Source: Diplonema papillatum (taxonomy: Eukaryota > Euglenozoa > Diplonemea > Diplonemida > Diplonemidae). From it: a DNA stretch of 64,000 nt. A model generated the notes under the pieces. The model did not search any database. It saw only the letters and a list, made by a program, of their open reading frames with translations, and was not told where the DNA came from. Position 1 is the first letter of the stretch. Every line of letters begins with the position of its first letter. A program made the position numbers and the translations under genes. This document shows, piece by piece, positions 12,006-22,277 of this stretch. Location of the stretch: contig JAPJBO010000944.1 of assembly GCA_030068145.1 (NCBI GenBank), positions 22,773 through 86,772 on the forward strand, read 5' to 3'.

Positions 12006-12945
12006 GGCTAAGTTGGATGGAAACGCCGTTTCTTTTAGTTTTTTCGCAATGAGGAAACGGAAACGGAAACGGAAACGGAAACGTTTCCGTTCGGCGATCG
12101 GCGATCTGACACGAGCAAATAGGTAACCACAAGCTAATGATGCAGAATGTCGTCACATGTGGATGTTTTCTGAAACCAAATTCCACTCTTCTGTGCCTAC
12201 CACTTCGTCTTCTGCTGCTTCCAACCCACGTTCTCATGTGAGTGGGGCTTGTTAAATCTGCCGTCCTCTTCTGCATTGTTGGTGGTTTCTTCCTGCCGTC
12301 GTTGTCTATGCTCCGACAACACCGCCCCTTCCGGTGACGGTTGCCACCCGACGTCGTATAAGGTGCACTGTGGCAAGCGATGTTTAACGCACACGTTACT
12401 GCGTGGCCATCGCTTTTCTGGCGGGTTCAACATTGCCCCGGCATACGTGTGCCCTTCTCACCTCCTGATGCTGATTGCACTCCCTCTTTGTCTTCACCGC
12501 CGAAAGACCCCGGTCTTGTAGCCTGTGGCGCTGAACGATCGTATCTGTAGAGTCTATTATTGGAAGCGGATGTGCTTTCCCGATCGTCTTCAGCGCGTTG
12601 GCCAACAGCCTCGCATAACAGAGCATCGTCGCCACAACAGCCATTGGTGTAAAGAGCTGCAGACCTCAAAGTCAGCACAACCGGATGCGTGTGGTTGCGT
12701 CTGCTCCACGCGGTCGCAACTCTTATGCTTCTTTCCTCCCTCTTTTCGGAGCCTCCTTGTCCATGGCTTCCCACTGGATTGCGGGGTCCGCCGTTCGGAA
12801 CACATTTCCGGTCGGACCTTCAGCCAGTATACTAGTGGCATACCAGCCGTTTCTTTTGAAAAGAAACGGCGTTTCCATCCACCGCCAAAAAGAAGGAAAC
12901 GGAAACGGAAACGGAAACGTTTCCAACGTTTCCATCCTACATAGC
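12006..12945. repeat. Inverted ends with (GGAAAC)n hexamers
   Basis: ggatggaaacgccgtttctt at about 12013 recurs in inverted form at about 12858-12882 (aagaaacggcgtttccatcc). Each is accompanied by a ggaaacggaaac tract (12051-12090 and 12896-12920). This could be one ~0.93-kb element with inverted ends or two separate repeats. A 31-nt G run (12948-12978) adjoins the right end. Confidence 0.45.
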
Positions 12946-12948
12946 CCT

Positions 12949-12979
<31 letters not shown>

Positions 12980-13019
12980 GGGTGTTGTCGAGATTGGAAC
13001 GTCGTGACGGTGCTTGCAT

Positions 13020-13195
13020 ACACGGTGGAGTCCAGCCTCAGAAGCTGGAGTCAAAAGCTGGTGCTTATGTAAAAAAGCGGGTGCCACCCCCGCATGTCGG
13101 GTGTGGATTTACACGCGCTTTGGCTGTAGCACATCCGCTTTTTGGTATGACTCGGCCCTCTTTAACTCCAGCTCGTGAGGCTGGACCTCGCCGTG
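13020..13195. mobile_element. MITE-like element M1, copy 2
   Basis: acacggtggagtccagcctc, then agaagctggag at left; ctccagctcgtgaggctgga, then cctcgccgtg at right form inverted ends of about 30 bp. Internal landmarks match copy 1 at 9111-9283 (aagcgggtg, gcgctttggctgtagcacat). No ORF. Confidence 0.7.
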
Positions 13196-14640
13196 AAGGA
13201 CTTGCAGTCTCGGTGTCTCACGCTCGAAAGGAGGGCTTGCGACATATGCAGAGCTCTGCTAGCAAACTGTCTCTCTCGGCCTCGTAAGGGCAAAAGCGCC
13301 ACGTTCGGTCAATTTTGACTCCAACTCGAAGTCTGCACCGACTCCGACGGTCTTCAAAGCAGGGCACATGGCTTGACCATTTGCAACGGAACAGATCCAC
13401 AGCCATGACTCCAAGCTATTTTCCTAATCGATTCCCCGGTCGGAATCCTCGTGTGAAACACAATACTCTCGAGGGGGGAACTCATTTGCTACCCATTTTC
13501 AATCACGGACCAAAAGAGGCGGCACATCTGTTTTACCGCAGGTGTCCTAGGCAAGCTCAGCGGAGCCGAAGTCTCGCGTGGAGCATAAGAGCAAAGCTTA
13601 CTCGATACACGATCTTCGGTACCTATCGTCGGTACGGCCTAACGATCCTGGGGTTGGGAATTCCGGGCCGCCTGTTGTTGGCTGAGCTACTTTTGGGTCG
13701 ATCCTTGGTCTGGGAGATCGTTTGCCCGATTCAAAAACACGGCCCCGTCTCGCTGCCTCATAGTCGTCTGGGACGTGAAAAAGCCATCTTCGCCTGCTTT
13801 GGTAAGCGTTACGTGGTAAGTTTCAGGTGGCCAGTTTTTCAGTCCCAACGATACATTGTTAACACGAAACAAAAGCTCAAACGCAACAGTCCGAGTCCCA
13901 AAACGTGTGCTGTCGTTCGCGCCGTTGAATGGCCTTTTCCTTGTGTCCAATATTGACCTTCCGCTCATCTTTTCGCGCTGTTGCAGTACGAAGCCAACAC
14001 ATGGCATTAGTTAGCCCTTGTAAAACTGGTGTCTGCCTCGCCTTTCGACCCATGCAGCAGAACATCCCCCCTGCCCCTGGCATTCTTCAGATTTTCTCTT
14101 TGGTTTGTTTGCGCCTTTTCTTTGCGAGAAGAAATTGTTATGTTGTGTTAAAGGACACCCGGTGCTCCCTTCTTATTGTCTCGGGCTTTTTCCCCCTCAT
14201 GAGCTTTTTCTGTTCTTTCCGATACGCATTCCCCCATGCGCGCGCGTGAGTGAGAGAGAGTGTGTGTGTGTGTGTGTGTGAGTGTCGGACGTCCGTTTCT
14301 TCGCTGGTTCCTCGGCACAAGCGACGCTCCGGATTTCGAGTCTCTTCGCACGGTTGCCACCCCTCGCTTCGGCGAGTGGATATGAGGAATTCGCCCTGAA
14401 ACGCGGGGATTCCAACTTGACGCACTGAAGGCGCTCAACTGTGTGCGTGTGTGTGTGTGTGTGTGTGGATGTGGCTGCTGCATATCCAAAGCAACGAACA
14501 CGCAGAAGCCTCATGTCTGGAGTCTGGCTCGAGACGGTGTAGTCTGATCTTCAGGCTAACCTCAGGAGTCACTTCTCTTGACATCGCGTTTCACCACCCC
14601 CCGCCTAACACCCCCCTCCCCCCGAACCAAACGTACCGCG
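13196..14640. other. No gene recognised; two (TG)n microsatellites
   Basis: Plus ORF 13315-13956 (213 codons) has no motif I can name. (TG)n tracts lie at about 14258-14280 and 14441-14466. This is the 3' flank of the PP2C gene on the minus strand. Confidence 0.45.
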
Positions 14641-14643
14641 CCA

Positions 14644-15816
14644 TCAGTGGTTGAAGAACATGATGGTGACCGTGACGTTGTCCTGCGTCTGGCACTTCGC
14701 GATGGCGTCCAGGCACACCTTCTCCGCGATACCAGAGTACTTGTGCAGGGACGGTGCGGGGGGGGGTGCGGCGTCTGCCTCTTTTTGGTACTCTCGCACC
14801 AGGTCTGCCGCTTGCGAGGGGGTCATCACGTCCCAGAGCCCGTCCGACGCCAGCAACAGGAACTCGTCCTGCGGGGTGATGTCGAACGACAGGACGTCGG
14901 GGAGGGAGGAGGTGTGGTGCGCAAACTGCCGGCAGCCCATCCCCCTGGTGATGCACACGACGCCGTCGACCCGGTCCTTGCCGTTGATGGTCCGGATCAC
15001 CCCGCCCCGCTCCTGCACGGCCGCCGCCTCTACGGGGTCTGAAGCGAGGTGGGGGTGGGTCAGCTGCTTGGAACCCCCGTTGTTCTTCACCAGGACAGCG
15101 CCGCAGTCGCCGACGGACGCGAGGTACACCCGCGCGCCCCATGAAAACGCGACCAGAGCCGTGGTTCCCGCGTCGCATTCGACTTGGTCTGCCCTCTTGA
15201 CGAAGTCCTTGTGGACGCCCTGGAACGCCCGTATGCACGCCTGCTCGATGTCGCCCGGAAAGCTGGCGTCGGAGAAGATCCTCTGCGGGAGGTTGTCCCT
15301 CGCGTACGCGGCGCAGTCCGCGCCGTTGTGGCCGTCGAAGATGCCGAGAAACCGCGCGCTTTCGTTCATCCAGCGCAGCGTGTCCGGAGCCGGCTGCTGC
15401 ACCGGGGCGTCGGACTTCTGGTGGACCTCGGGCCTGAGGCTAGGGGGCTGAGGGGGCGCAACAGTCTCGCCGTTCGGCTCGTCCTTCCTTTGCCCTGGCA
15501 GTTCTTCAGCGGTCGTGCAAAGGGGGAGCTTGGCGGCGCCGGGCGTCCCCCAGTAGTTGGGCCAGTGGAGGTAGGTGCAGTGGTAGTCTTCCATCGTCTT
15601 CCTCGTGCCCTTCGCTGCGTACGAGGACGTCGAGACGAAGCGTTGCACGCGGCCGGCAGAGGTCACCTGCTGCTTCACAGGGGCAGCCCACGTGCGTACA
15701 TGCTGCGACAGCCACTTCTCCACCCGTGGCAGGTCCCACCAGTCCTGCCCCTTCACCGCGTCGTCGAGCTCTCGGTCTTCTGCTCGCAGCTGCCGGCTTT
15801 CCGCCGTGTCTTTCGC
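14644..15816 (-). CDS. PP2C-type protein serine/threonine phosphatase, exon 2 (catalytic domain)
   Basis: Encodes 390 residues with the whole Mg/Mn-dependent PPM/PP2C fold in order: GTRKTMEDYH (RxxMED box), LGIFDGHNGA (DGHxG metal site), DAGTTALVAF, YLASVGDCGAVL, then ERGGVIRTING, LLLASDGLWDVMT and the closing DNVTVTIM. The family dephosphorylates phospho-Ser/Thr. A glycine- and proline-rich insert separates the first two motifs. The exon starts after a clean acceptor (ttttaacacag|GCG) at 15817-15818; reading upstream of it gives the intron with an in-frame stop, so an exon boundary is needed. The junction is phase 0 and joins 16240-16548. Stop at 14644-14646. The substrate cannot be inferred. 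Confidence 0.93.
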   Translation of the reverse strand, partial: AKDTAESRQLRAEDRELDDAVKGQDWWDLPRVEKWLSQHVRTWAAPVKQQVTSAGRVQRFVSTSSYAAKGTRKTMEDYHCTYLHWPNYWGTPGAAKLPLCTTAEELPGQRKDEPNGETVAPPQPPSLRPEVHQKSDAPVQQPAPDTLRWMNESARFLGIFDGHNGADCAAYARDNLPQRIFSDASFPGDIEQACIRAFQGVHKDFVKRADQVECDAGTTALVAFSWGARVYLASVGDCGAVLVKNNGGSKQLTHPHLASDPVEAAAVQERGGVIRTINGKDRVDGVVCITRGMGCRQFAHHTSSLPDVLSFDITPQDEFLLLASDGLWDVMTPSQAADLVREYQKEADAAPPPAPSLHKYSGIAEKVCLDAIAKCQTQDNVTVTIMFFNH

Positions 15817-15954
15817 CTGTGTTAAAATGCGCGAGTTTTGGCCGTGTGTTTCGGTGTTGCACTACCTCATCATCGGCTTCGGCCGATGATGAGGTCGAGA
15901 GTTGATTTCGCTTTGAATGGGCCGGATTGTTTTTTACGTTCGAAGAACCCCGGC

Positions 15955-16075
15955 TCACGGACGATCAGCATCAACTGACCACAGGTGATGAAAAATGAGA
16001 AATGCAAAAGTTTCTTGTTCTTCGCGTGTACACGGTAAACCTCTTGAGGGGGTCCGGTAATTTATTAGCACTTTT
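15955..16075 (+). repeat. Beta repeat copy inside the PP2C intron
   Basis: gacgatcagcatcaactgac, then gttcttcgcgtgtacacgg matches 2560-2650 and 930-1020. It lies within the proposed 423-bp intron (15817-16239), showing that the family inserts into introns. Confidence 0.7.
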
Positions 16076-16239
16076 TTCAAACAGAGTTAAAGTTCGCTTG
16101 AAATTCCGGGGGTTTAGGGTCTCCGTGTGACCGTTCATGAATGGGTTCGGTTGTCACAGCATTTGCAGCTTTTGTCGAGCATTTCCTTCGAAGCTGGCGC
16201 TTGTGTAAAAATAAAGACGAAGATGTTGCAGACCTTCAC

Positions 16240-16548
16240 CCCGTCCAGGAGCTTGTCCACGTACTCCCTGAAGTCCAGGAGGTAGTGGGCCGACATCTGC
16301 TCCTCGGGCACCTCTTTGATGAGAAGCCGGTAGGCGACCGCCTTGGCTCTGGCAGGCAGCTCGGAGTCCGTCGCGGTGTCCCGCACGAACGGGCCGCGCT
16401 TCCTCGCGGCCACCTGCCGCTTCCTCCTCTGCCAGTAGCTCTCCATCTGCGCGGACGTGGCCCCGGGGGGGAACGTCGACCCGGGGGGAGACGCGAGCAT
16501 CTCCGACGAACTTTGCTGCGTGAGCGGGCTGCCGTCACTTTCGGCCAT
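16240..16548 (-). CDS. PP2C phosphatase, exon 1 (N-terminal extension)
   Basis: ATG at 16546-16548 opens 103 codons beginning MAESDGSPLT, a Ser/Pro-rich start followed by a charged segment with ESYWQRRKRQVAARKRG and a helical stretch ending EYVDKLLDG. It ends at a GT donor (GGG|GTGAAG, intron starting 16239) in phase 0, matching exon 2, for a protein of about 493 residues. The extension shows no recognised domain; the basic patch could be a nuclear or membrane-targeting element. A 26-nt C run on the coding strand lies 12-37 nt upstream of the ATG. The donor choice is inferred; AAG|GTCTGC a few bases on is an alternative. Confidence 0.7.
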
Positions 16549-16559
16549 TCGTCGATCGC

Positions 16560-16585
16560 GGGGGGGGGGGGGGGGGGGGGGGGGG
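16560..16585 (+). repeat. G homopolymer (26 nt) just upstream of the PP2C start
   Basis: On the PP2C coding strand this is a 26-nt C run in the presumed 5' UTR or promoter. Confidence 0.9.
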
Positions 16586-16639
16586 TTCACACAACACACA
16601 CGCGCGCACTCGCACACAAAAACCGAGCCGCCGGGGGGC

Positions 16640-17100
16640 TATCGGGGCGGGGGGGGTGTGAGGGGCACAACCACACGCGCTACAGCACACCTCCCCCCCT
16701 CGAGTCCGCCTGCAGTCGGAACGGTACCTGCCCCCGCCGACGCCGCCCCTCCTCCCCTTCCCTCGGTTCGGCCGGAAGGAAAAAAAGAGCAACAGACACG
16801 GGGTTGGGGGAGGAGGCCGTGATGAAGGGGGGGGGGGAGGGGAGGTGGGGGGAACGAAACTGCTCTGTTTTTTTTTTTATGGGGTTTGTTTTCCCTTTTT
16901 TTCCCCCCCCTTTTCTTTTGCTTTTTTTGGTTGGTTCGTTTGTGTTTTTCCCCCCCGTATCTTCTTTTTCGGTTCTTAGGGATTTGTTTATGGTTTCTTT
17001 TGGCCCCTTTTTGTGTTTTTGTTATTCCCCACCTGTGCGTATGTGTGTTTGTTGGGGGCTGTTGTTGCTAGGATAGTGAGAGGTAGCAATAGCTATTTAT
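16640..17100. other. No gene; G- and T-rich tracts
   Basis: Successive purine- and pyrimidine-rich runs (16820-16960) generate spurious ORFs rich in Phe and Pro. No feature beyond low complexity. Confidence 0.5.
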
Positions 17101-17105
17101 TCGCC

Positions 17106-17213
17106 GAGAGAAAAGTTGTTTTCTTGCACGAGAGTTTCCCAGATTGCCACGAGAGCCCGTAGGGCTCGAGTGGCAATCTGGAAAACTCGAGTGCAAGAAA
17201 ACAACTTCTCGAG
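17106..17213. repeat. Long hairpin (about 50-bp arms, tiny loop)
   Basis: ttgttttcttgcacgagagt, then ttcccagattgccacgagagccc pairs with gggctcgagtggcaatctgg, then aaaactcgagtgcaagaaaacaa across a loop of about three bases. Mismatches concentrate where one arm has ctctcg and the other ctcgag. Could be a foldback element or a small-RNA precursor-like hairpin. Confidence 0.75.
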
Positions 17214-17227
17214 GCAAGAAGATAGCG

Positions 17228-17670
17228 TTACTGTCTGTCAGCTGACTTTGATACATGTACGTAATGCTGTAAACCCCAGAGGGCGATGCTTGCCATAGCT
17301 CCATAGCTGGCATTGAAGCACCTGACACTGGCAGAGAAGTCTGACGGCGGTCCTGTTCCAAGCAACGTCCCTGCATCCTGGGTGGCTGCCTTCGACGTGT
17401 AGTCGATGATATTCCTGGGCTGTCTTTGTGGTCCACCCAATAAAGGGTTGCAACTCCGGCAGGATCGCCCCCCTTCACTGAGATGGCAGCAGCCGATCTT
17501 CTCAGTGCCTGGCCGGTTGATGTGGTCAAGCTTGTAGTCTTTCGCCAGCTGTTGGGTACCATGCTCATCCCGCTTCTCGTACTTGGCCTGGCTTGCCATG
17601 CTCAGAAGCTCGTCCTCACTCGTTTTGGCAGCCATGGAAGCGACATCCTTCTCCGTTTTTGGCAGTTTTT
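17228..17670 (-). CDS. Unassigned ORF, possible exon
   Basis: Minus frame beginning near KLPKTEKDVASMAAK, then TSEDELLSMASQAKYEKRDE is charged and helical for about 60 residues, unlike the low-complexity ORFs nearby. The downstream half (to 17228) is less protein-like. No family is recognised. It lies downstream of the hAT remnant on the same strand and could be transposon- or host-derived. Confidence 0.25.
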
Positions 17671-18249
17671 CACCCCTTCCAGGTCGTGGACCATGGTTTG
17701 GTGCACTGGGAAACTCAAAGTGTCTACACGTTAGAAAAGTCCGCCCACACGTTCGAAAAGTACGCCAAACTGTGTAGAAAAGTCAACGGACAGACAGTAA
17801 AAGCAGCTTCTTGGCTTCGAAAGGTAGATGCGAGATCGCCGGCCAACGGTGTGCCCTGGCTTTGTTTAACTGTGGCGTTAATCTTCTCTGCAGGACCTTC
17901 CCGAAAGTCTCGTTTTGTCACTCCGAGCTTCTTAAGACTTAAAAGTCTGATCAACGGTAGCTGCCAGGTGCGTGAAGCACAAGTGGAAAACAAAGGTGAG
18001 CGGGGAGCGACTGAGTCTAACCTTCGAACACTCTTTTCTTCTTCTTTTTTTTTTTTCGCCAAGGGCCTTTAACAGCGTACTAGCTCTGACCTCGACCCCC
18101 GAGCCCGGAACTGGTAAACTGGTCTGTATCCAGATTTTGTGCACAGGGGGAGGGCAGACATCCCCGTTCGGCAACGAATGCCTGCAGAGCGAAGTCGTAC
18201 CGGATAGCGGTGGCATGGTGGACAAAGAACGAAGAAAGCCATACGCCTG

Positions 18250-18695
18250 CTACGGGAAACGAAGGGACGAGTGGGCCAACAACAGTGTCAGTGAAGGGCT
18301 TGGGTTAGTCATCATATCTTTGCGCATGACCCCCACTTTGTCGACGCACGCTTCATACTCCGGCCACGTGGCGAAGTTCAGTGTTCTTGGGCTCGCAATC
18401 CACGCATTGAGGTACGCCTCCATAGCGCTCCTCGGGATGCCACTGCCACGTTCATACGGGCCATTGAGCCCGAGCATTAGCACGTCGGTCAGCGTCTGCT
18501 CGTGAAGCCTCTTCCTGGCTTTTGTCAACACCCTTTTCATGTTTGAAAAGACACGCTCGACCGATGCTGTCCCCATTGGCAGGACAACAGCAATGGCAAA
18601 CAGATTGTTTGTCTCTGGAAATGCCGTCGAAAGGTTCGATGACTTCAGCAGCCCCAGCATGACGTCTTCCAATGCACCCGGTGGTGAACACGGTG
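18250..18695 (-). pseudogene. hAT-family transposase C-terminal remnant (dimerisation region)
   Basis: About 145 residues ending at a stop at 18250 contain the hAT C-terminal dimerisation signature: FAIAVVLPMGTASVERVFSN followed by MKRVLTKARKRLHEQTLTDVL and LMLGLNGP. In this family the SERxFS box and following helix mediate dimer formation. No N-terminal zinc finger or catalytic DDE core is seen upstream; that side is replaced by a gtggtagtacactgtgg minisatellite and then a LINE fragment. It is therefore a truncated relic of a class II transposon. Confidence 0.8.
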
Positions 18696-18800
18696 GTAGT
18701 ACACTGTGGTTCACCCCGTGGTAGCACACTGTGGTACCCCGTGGTGCACGGTGGTAGTACACTGTGGTACCCTGTACACACCGTAGTAGTACACTGTGGG
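18690..18800. repeat. Minisatellite of ggtagtacactgtgg words
   Basis: Irregular repeats of cggtggtagtacactgtggt and ccccgtggtagcacactgtg next to the hAT remnant. Confidence 0.7.
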
Positions 18801-19276
18801 TAGCCGGTTTCTCCGGGAAAACAATAATAGCTGAGATGGTGTGGTCGGTGGGCCAGTTCCCCGTAGTTCCCCCGTAGTTCAACATGGGGGGGGGGGGGTG
18901 TCTTTTTTTTTTCGTTTCTTGTTTTTTTGCCGAGTGCTTCAGGGATGCAGCTTTGGGTCCTGGAGAGCGTTTCTAAGCTACTTTGCACTTTTTCGTCACA
19001 AAATAAGGACAGTTTCGGGTTATTCGAGCGGATCAAAATCAAAGACCCCAGGAGACAAGCCACCTGGTCCAGGCCAAAATCGGTGAATTTCGGGGGGTAA
19101 TTCCTTTGTGGCGACCACTTTCTGCAGTCGGCCCTGGCGAAGGGGGGGCGGAAGAGCTACAAAGGTGCAGTATTACGGCCCCAACTTGCGCAGAGCGCCA
19201 TGTGCTATGCGTGCCCCGAAGAGGAAGGAATAGGATGAGAAGGAAGGACAGACTGGGAGTCACGGTTTGACAGGTA

Positions 19277-20095
19277 GTGACAGGATCAGCTGCGGTAAGG
19301 AGAGCGGGAAATGTTCTATCAGAGGCCCCGCGCCGGCCGGGTTTCAAAGCGAGACCGGAGACCTTCGCGGCGGTCGGAGGAGAGAGGTGGTTCCGGGCGC
19401 TGCAGTATTGGCTGGATGGGATGTGCTGGTCGGTGGCGGGTGACGTCTCGATGGTGGAGCTCGCCGTCGACTTTGAAGTGTGCACCGAACTGGATCTTCC
19501 GGACAGTGTCGTAGCGACGACGGACGGGACACCGTTGAGCATGTGTGCGAGGGTACTCGCAAAACTTTTAAAACCCGTCGGGGATGCGCTGGAGCGAAAC
19601 GGCGACGGACCGCTTCTGCCAGACAGGAAACTGGAGAAGATAGGGTCGCTGAGAACGGTGGGAGCCCCGCCGTGCCTCACGGGGTACGAGATGAGGCCGA
19701 TCTTCCGTGGTGGTACGGAGACGATGGAAGTGCTCGAGACACAGCTGACGACGGCACGAGTTCAGCGGCGAGGCGTGGGGGATGGATCTTTTCCCTACGT
19801 ACGGAGGTGGAAGGGCGGAGCGTGCGGCGAGATGGGCGGTGTTCAACGCTACGGAACACGAAAAGTGGAGTGAGCGGGAGTGCCACGAGCACCAGAAAGT
19901 GAAGTGCGGCGTATGAAAGCGCCGGTGCAGCAACCGATGAACCGGACGAGCAATCGAAGAAGAAGCGAGGCACCAAACGCGCGCCTGAGCGCGACGATCA
20001 AGTCGAGCTAAAGAGGCAAAAAAAGCATGACACATCACGTACGAAGAGATAACCGCGACACCGCTAATCGCCACAGATTATTTGCATTCTAACCC
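19277..20095 (+). pseudogene. Decayed LINE fragment (copy 4), C-terminal region and 3' UTR
   Basis: The plus ORF (19277-19873) contains AVGGERWFRALQYWLDGMCW, LAVDFEVCTELDLPDS and GAPPCLTGYEMRPIFRGG, clearly similar to the C-terminal half of the LINE protein at 41213-44881. After a frameshift and internal deletion the sequence resumes with KRGTKRAPERDDQ and the 3' UTR (agataaccgcg, then atcgccacagattatttgca), ending near 20095. The Cys/His-rich modules are deleted. It is 5' truncated and cannot be functional. Confidence 0.88.
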
Positions 20096-20111
20096 AAACT
20101 ATCAGAGGCCG

Positions 20112-20905
20112 TCGCGGTCGAAGACGGCAACTGATAACCAGAGTGACAGTCATAATGGCTGGCTGAAGGCAAGGTTGCGTTGCAGGAGGAGAAAGTGGTG
20201 CTTGGCCGAGGATAAGACGGCTATGGCCGCAGGGGCAGAACAGAGAGACAGTGAGTCCTTCTTGTGGGGTAGTCGCGCCTTCGCAGTCCCAGGACCTCCG
20301 CCCGCTTGCATACAGCCGTCGACTGGCCTTTCCGACGAGTTGGAATGCACCGGAGAGCTTCCGGTTTCTCCCAGAGTAGAGGAGCTGATGCAAACGCCAC
20401 CTGGGCTTCTGAACGTGATTGCGGATCACCTTCTTGCCCAAACCCAAGAGGGATTGGAGTGTCGGAATGGCGCGCAAGGAGAGGCGCTGGCTTGTTTGCT
20501 TCTTTCGCTGGCGAGAGGAAGACTTCGGACACGACAAAGCCTTGGGTTCTTCGGGCTCTGCATCCTTCTGTTCCAGAGATCATAGAGCAGTTTGCCCACA
20601 ACAACATTAGCCTTGAATGGCATGCTTCGGGTGACCATTGCGTGCTTGTACTGGTCCTTGAAAACAATCGCGTTAGTCGTGACGGGTGGCAGAGGCCTGA
20701 TCAAGATCTGCAGGATATCTTGGACAGCCCACAGATAGTGTATGTAGTAATGGCACCACGCAATCAAGAGTCCGGTGATAGACGAAAGGATGTGCTTGAG
20801 TCCAACTTGTGTCTGCATGGAAGGGAAGCTGATAAGAAGTTACTTCTTGATAAACTGCATGCCCTAGCAACTGAGCTTTTCCTTCAGTCCTCTGGGGAAC
20901 GTTGA
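20112..20905 (+). pseudogene. Unassigned protein-like ORF with one probable frameshift
   Basis: Two plus frames abut: the first (to about 20520) includes LSDELECTGELPVSPRVEEL and LLNVIADHLLAQTQEGLEC; the second continues with KTSDTTKPWVLRALHPSVPE and runs to a stop at 20903-20905, including DILDSPQIVYVVMAPRNQ. One frameshift near 20515-20525 would give a helical, charged protein of about 265 residues. I do not recognise the family. Minus-strand ORFs over the same bases are longer than chance too, so strand and coding status are uncertain. Confidence 0.28.
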
Positions 20906-22012
20906 AAGGGGCCCGGTAGCGAGCTTTACGTAGGCTCCTGCAAGCGTGAGCCAACCGACTTCTGCGAGTCCTACGATAGCGTTCGAGTCTACTTTCCAAC
21001 GAATCCTTCATGTCACGGCGCCACGAAAGCACCACCCCCGGCTCCATTTTTTCAAAAGGCTTGGCCCTTCTGTGGAAAGCCCAAGCAAGAGGAACCGTTT
21101 TGCTCACTCCAAAGCTCCCGGTTTGGCGCCGGTGCGTGGCGTTTGAAAAAGTCCACTACAAAAAAAAAAAGACACCCCAAGGTCAGTTCCCCGTAGTTCC
21201 CCCGTAGTTCCCCCTGGCTACACCGACCACACCATGAGATTTTTTTTTTTTTTGACCCAGACCAGTTTCCAGACCAACTCTGGTCTGGCGACCAGCTGAC
21301 CCCCCCCAAGCTAGTAGGCTGGCCTTTAAGGGGCAGGACGGGTGTGGCAGGTGAGCAGGACACCTGAGCCAAGCGAGAGATACAGGGCGTGTACTTGGGA
21401 AGTTCTTAGTAAGTTCATGGGAAATTAATTTTCTCTCAACTCCCTCTGACAGAAAAGGCAGTTGCCGTGGTGTCGCACTATTGCTCGACGTTAGCTGCGC
21501 TTACTGCGCGTTGGGACCATTCAATTCCATCCTGAGGGTTATGTCATTTAAGCTTTCTACCCCCTTTTTTTAGAGTTAAAGTTCGCTTGAGATTCCGGGA
21601 TTATAGGATCTCCGGGTGACCTCTGTTAAATGGGTTCTCTTAGAGCAAGTAAAGGCTATGTGGGTGTGGGTTGTTTCATTGGTTTACACTTTCACTTTTT
21701 GTTCCAGGGTCGTCTTGGGCAGGATTTTATACGGCACTTATTCCCGAGCGGGGTCACTGGCGCGAAGCTCACGCTTCCCCGCCACCTGTACTGCTTCAGT
21801 GCGTCCATCCATGGTGCCCAACTTCACTTCACACCCCACAGAGCCTAGCCAGAGAGAGCCGCGTTCAATACAATGCGTGGAGCTCTGCGTGGAGCTCTTG
21901 CCGACATTGTGTTGAGAGCACGGGTCTCGGACAGAAAAAGGCCCTCGAACAGTATGGCAGGGGGGACGTGCTCGTCGTGTGCTCCTTCTACCTGCGCTGA
22001 GCACTGCAGTTC
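20906..22012. other. No gene recognised
   Basis: Holds the motif ccagttccccgtagttcccc (about 21184, also near 18855), a small gtctgg/ccagac inverted segment at 21255-21300 and a T/A-rich run. No coding signal seen. Confidence 0.45.
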
Positions 22013-22255
22013 TGCGATCCGTCGTAGTATACCACATTCTTCGCGTCCCGCAAGAACTCGTCACCGCGCATGGTGTGCCCGGCTTGGATGACGGCTGTGC
22101 CGGCCTGCTGCAGGTACGTCCCGGCGGCGAAAAGCCACGGCCGCCGCCATGCTCGCCATAACCGCCACCGTCGTCGCCCAGTACCCGAACGAGCCGCGCG
22201 CGACTTACTGAGACCGGTACCACGACATGGCCACGAGGATCGCTCGCACCGGCAC
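22013..22255 (-). pseudogene. Partial duplicate of the TauE/SafE gene
   Basis: About 240 bp closely resemble 22698-22928 inside exon 2 of the transporter gene (FAAGTYLQQAGTAVIQAGHT versus FAAGTYLQQADKAVIEAGYT). It carries an in-frame stop and indels and begins only ~20 bp beyond the stop codon of the intact copy. A tandem partial gene duplication that has decayed. Confidence 0.85.
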
Positions 22256-22277
22256 GCTTTCGTCTGGTCAAGTTTCG

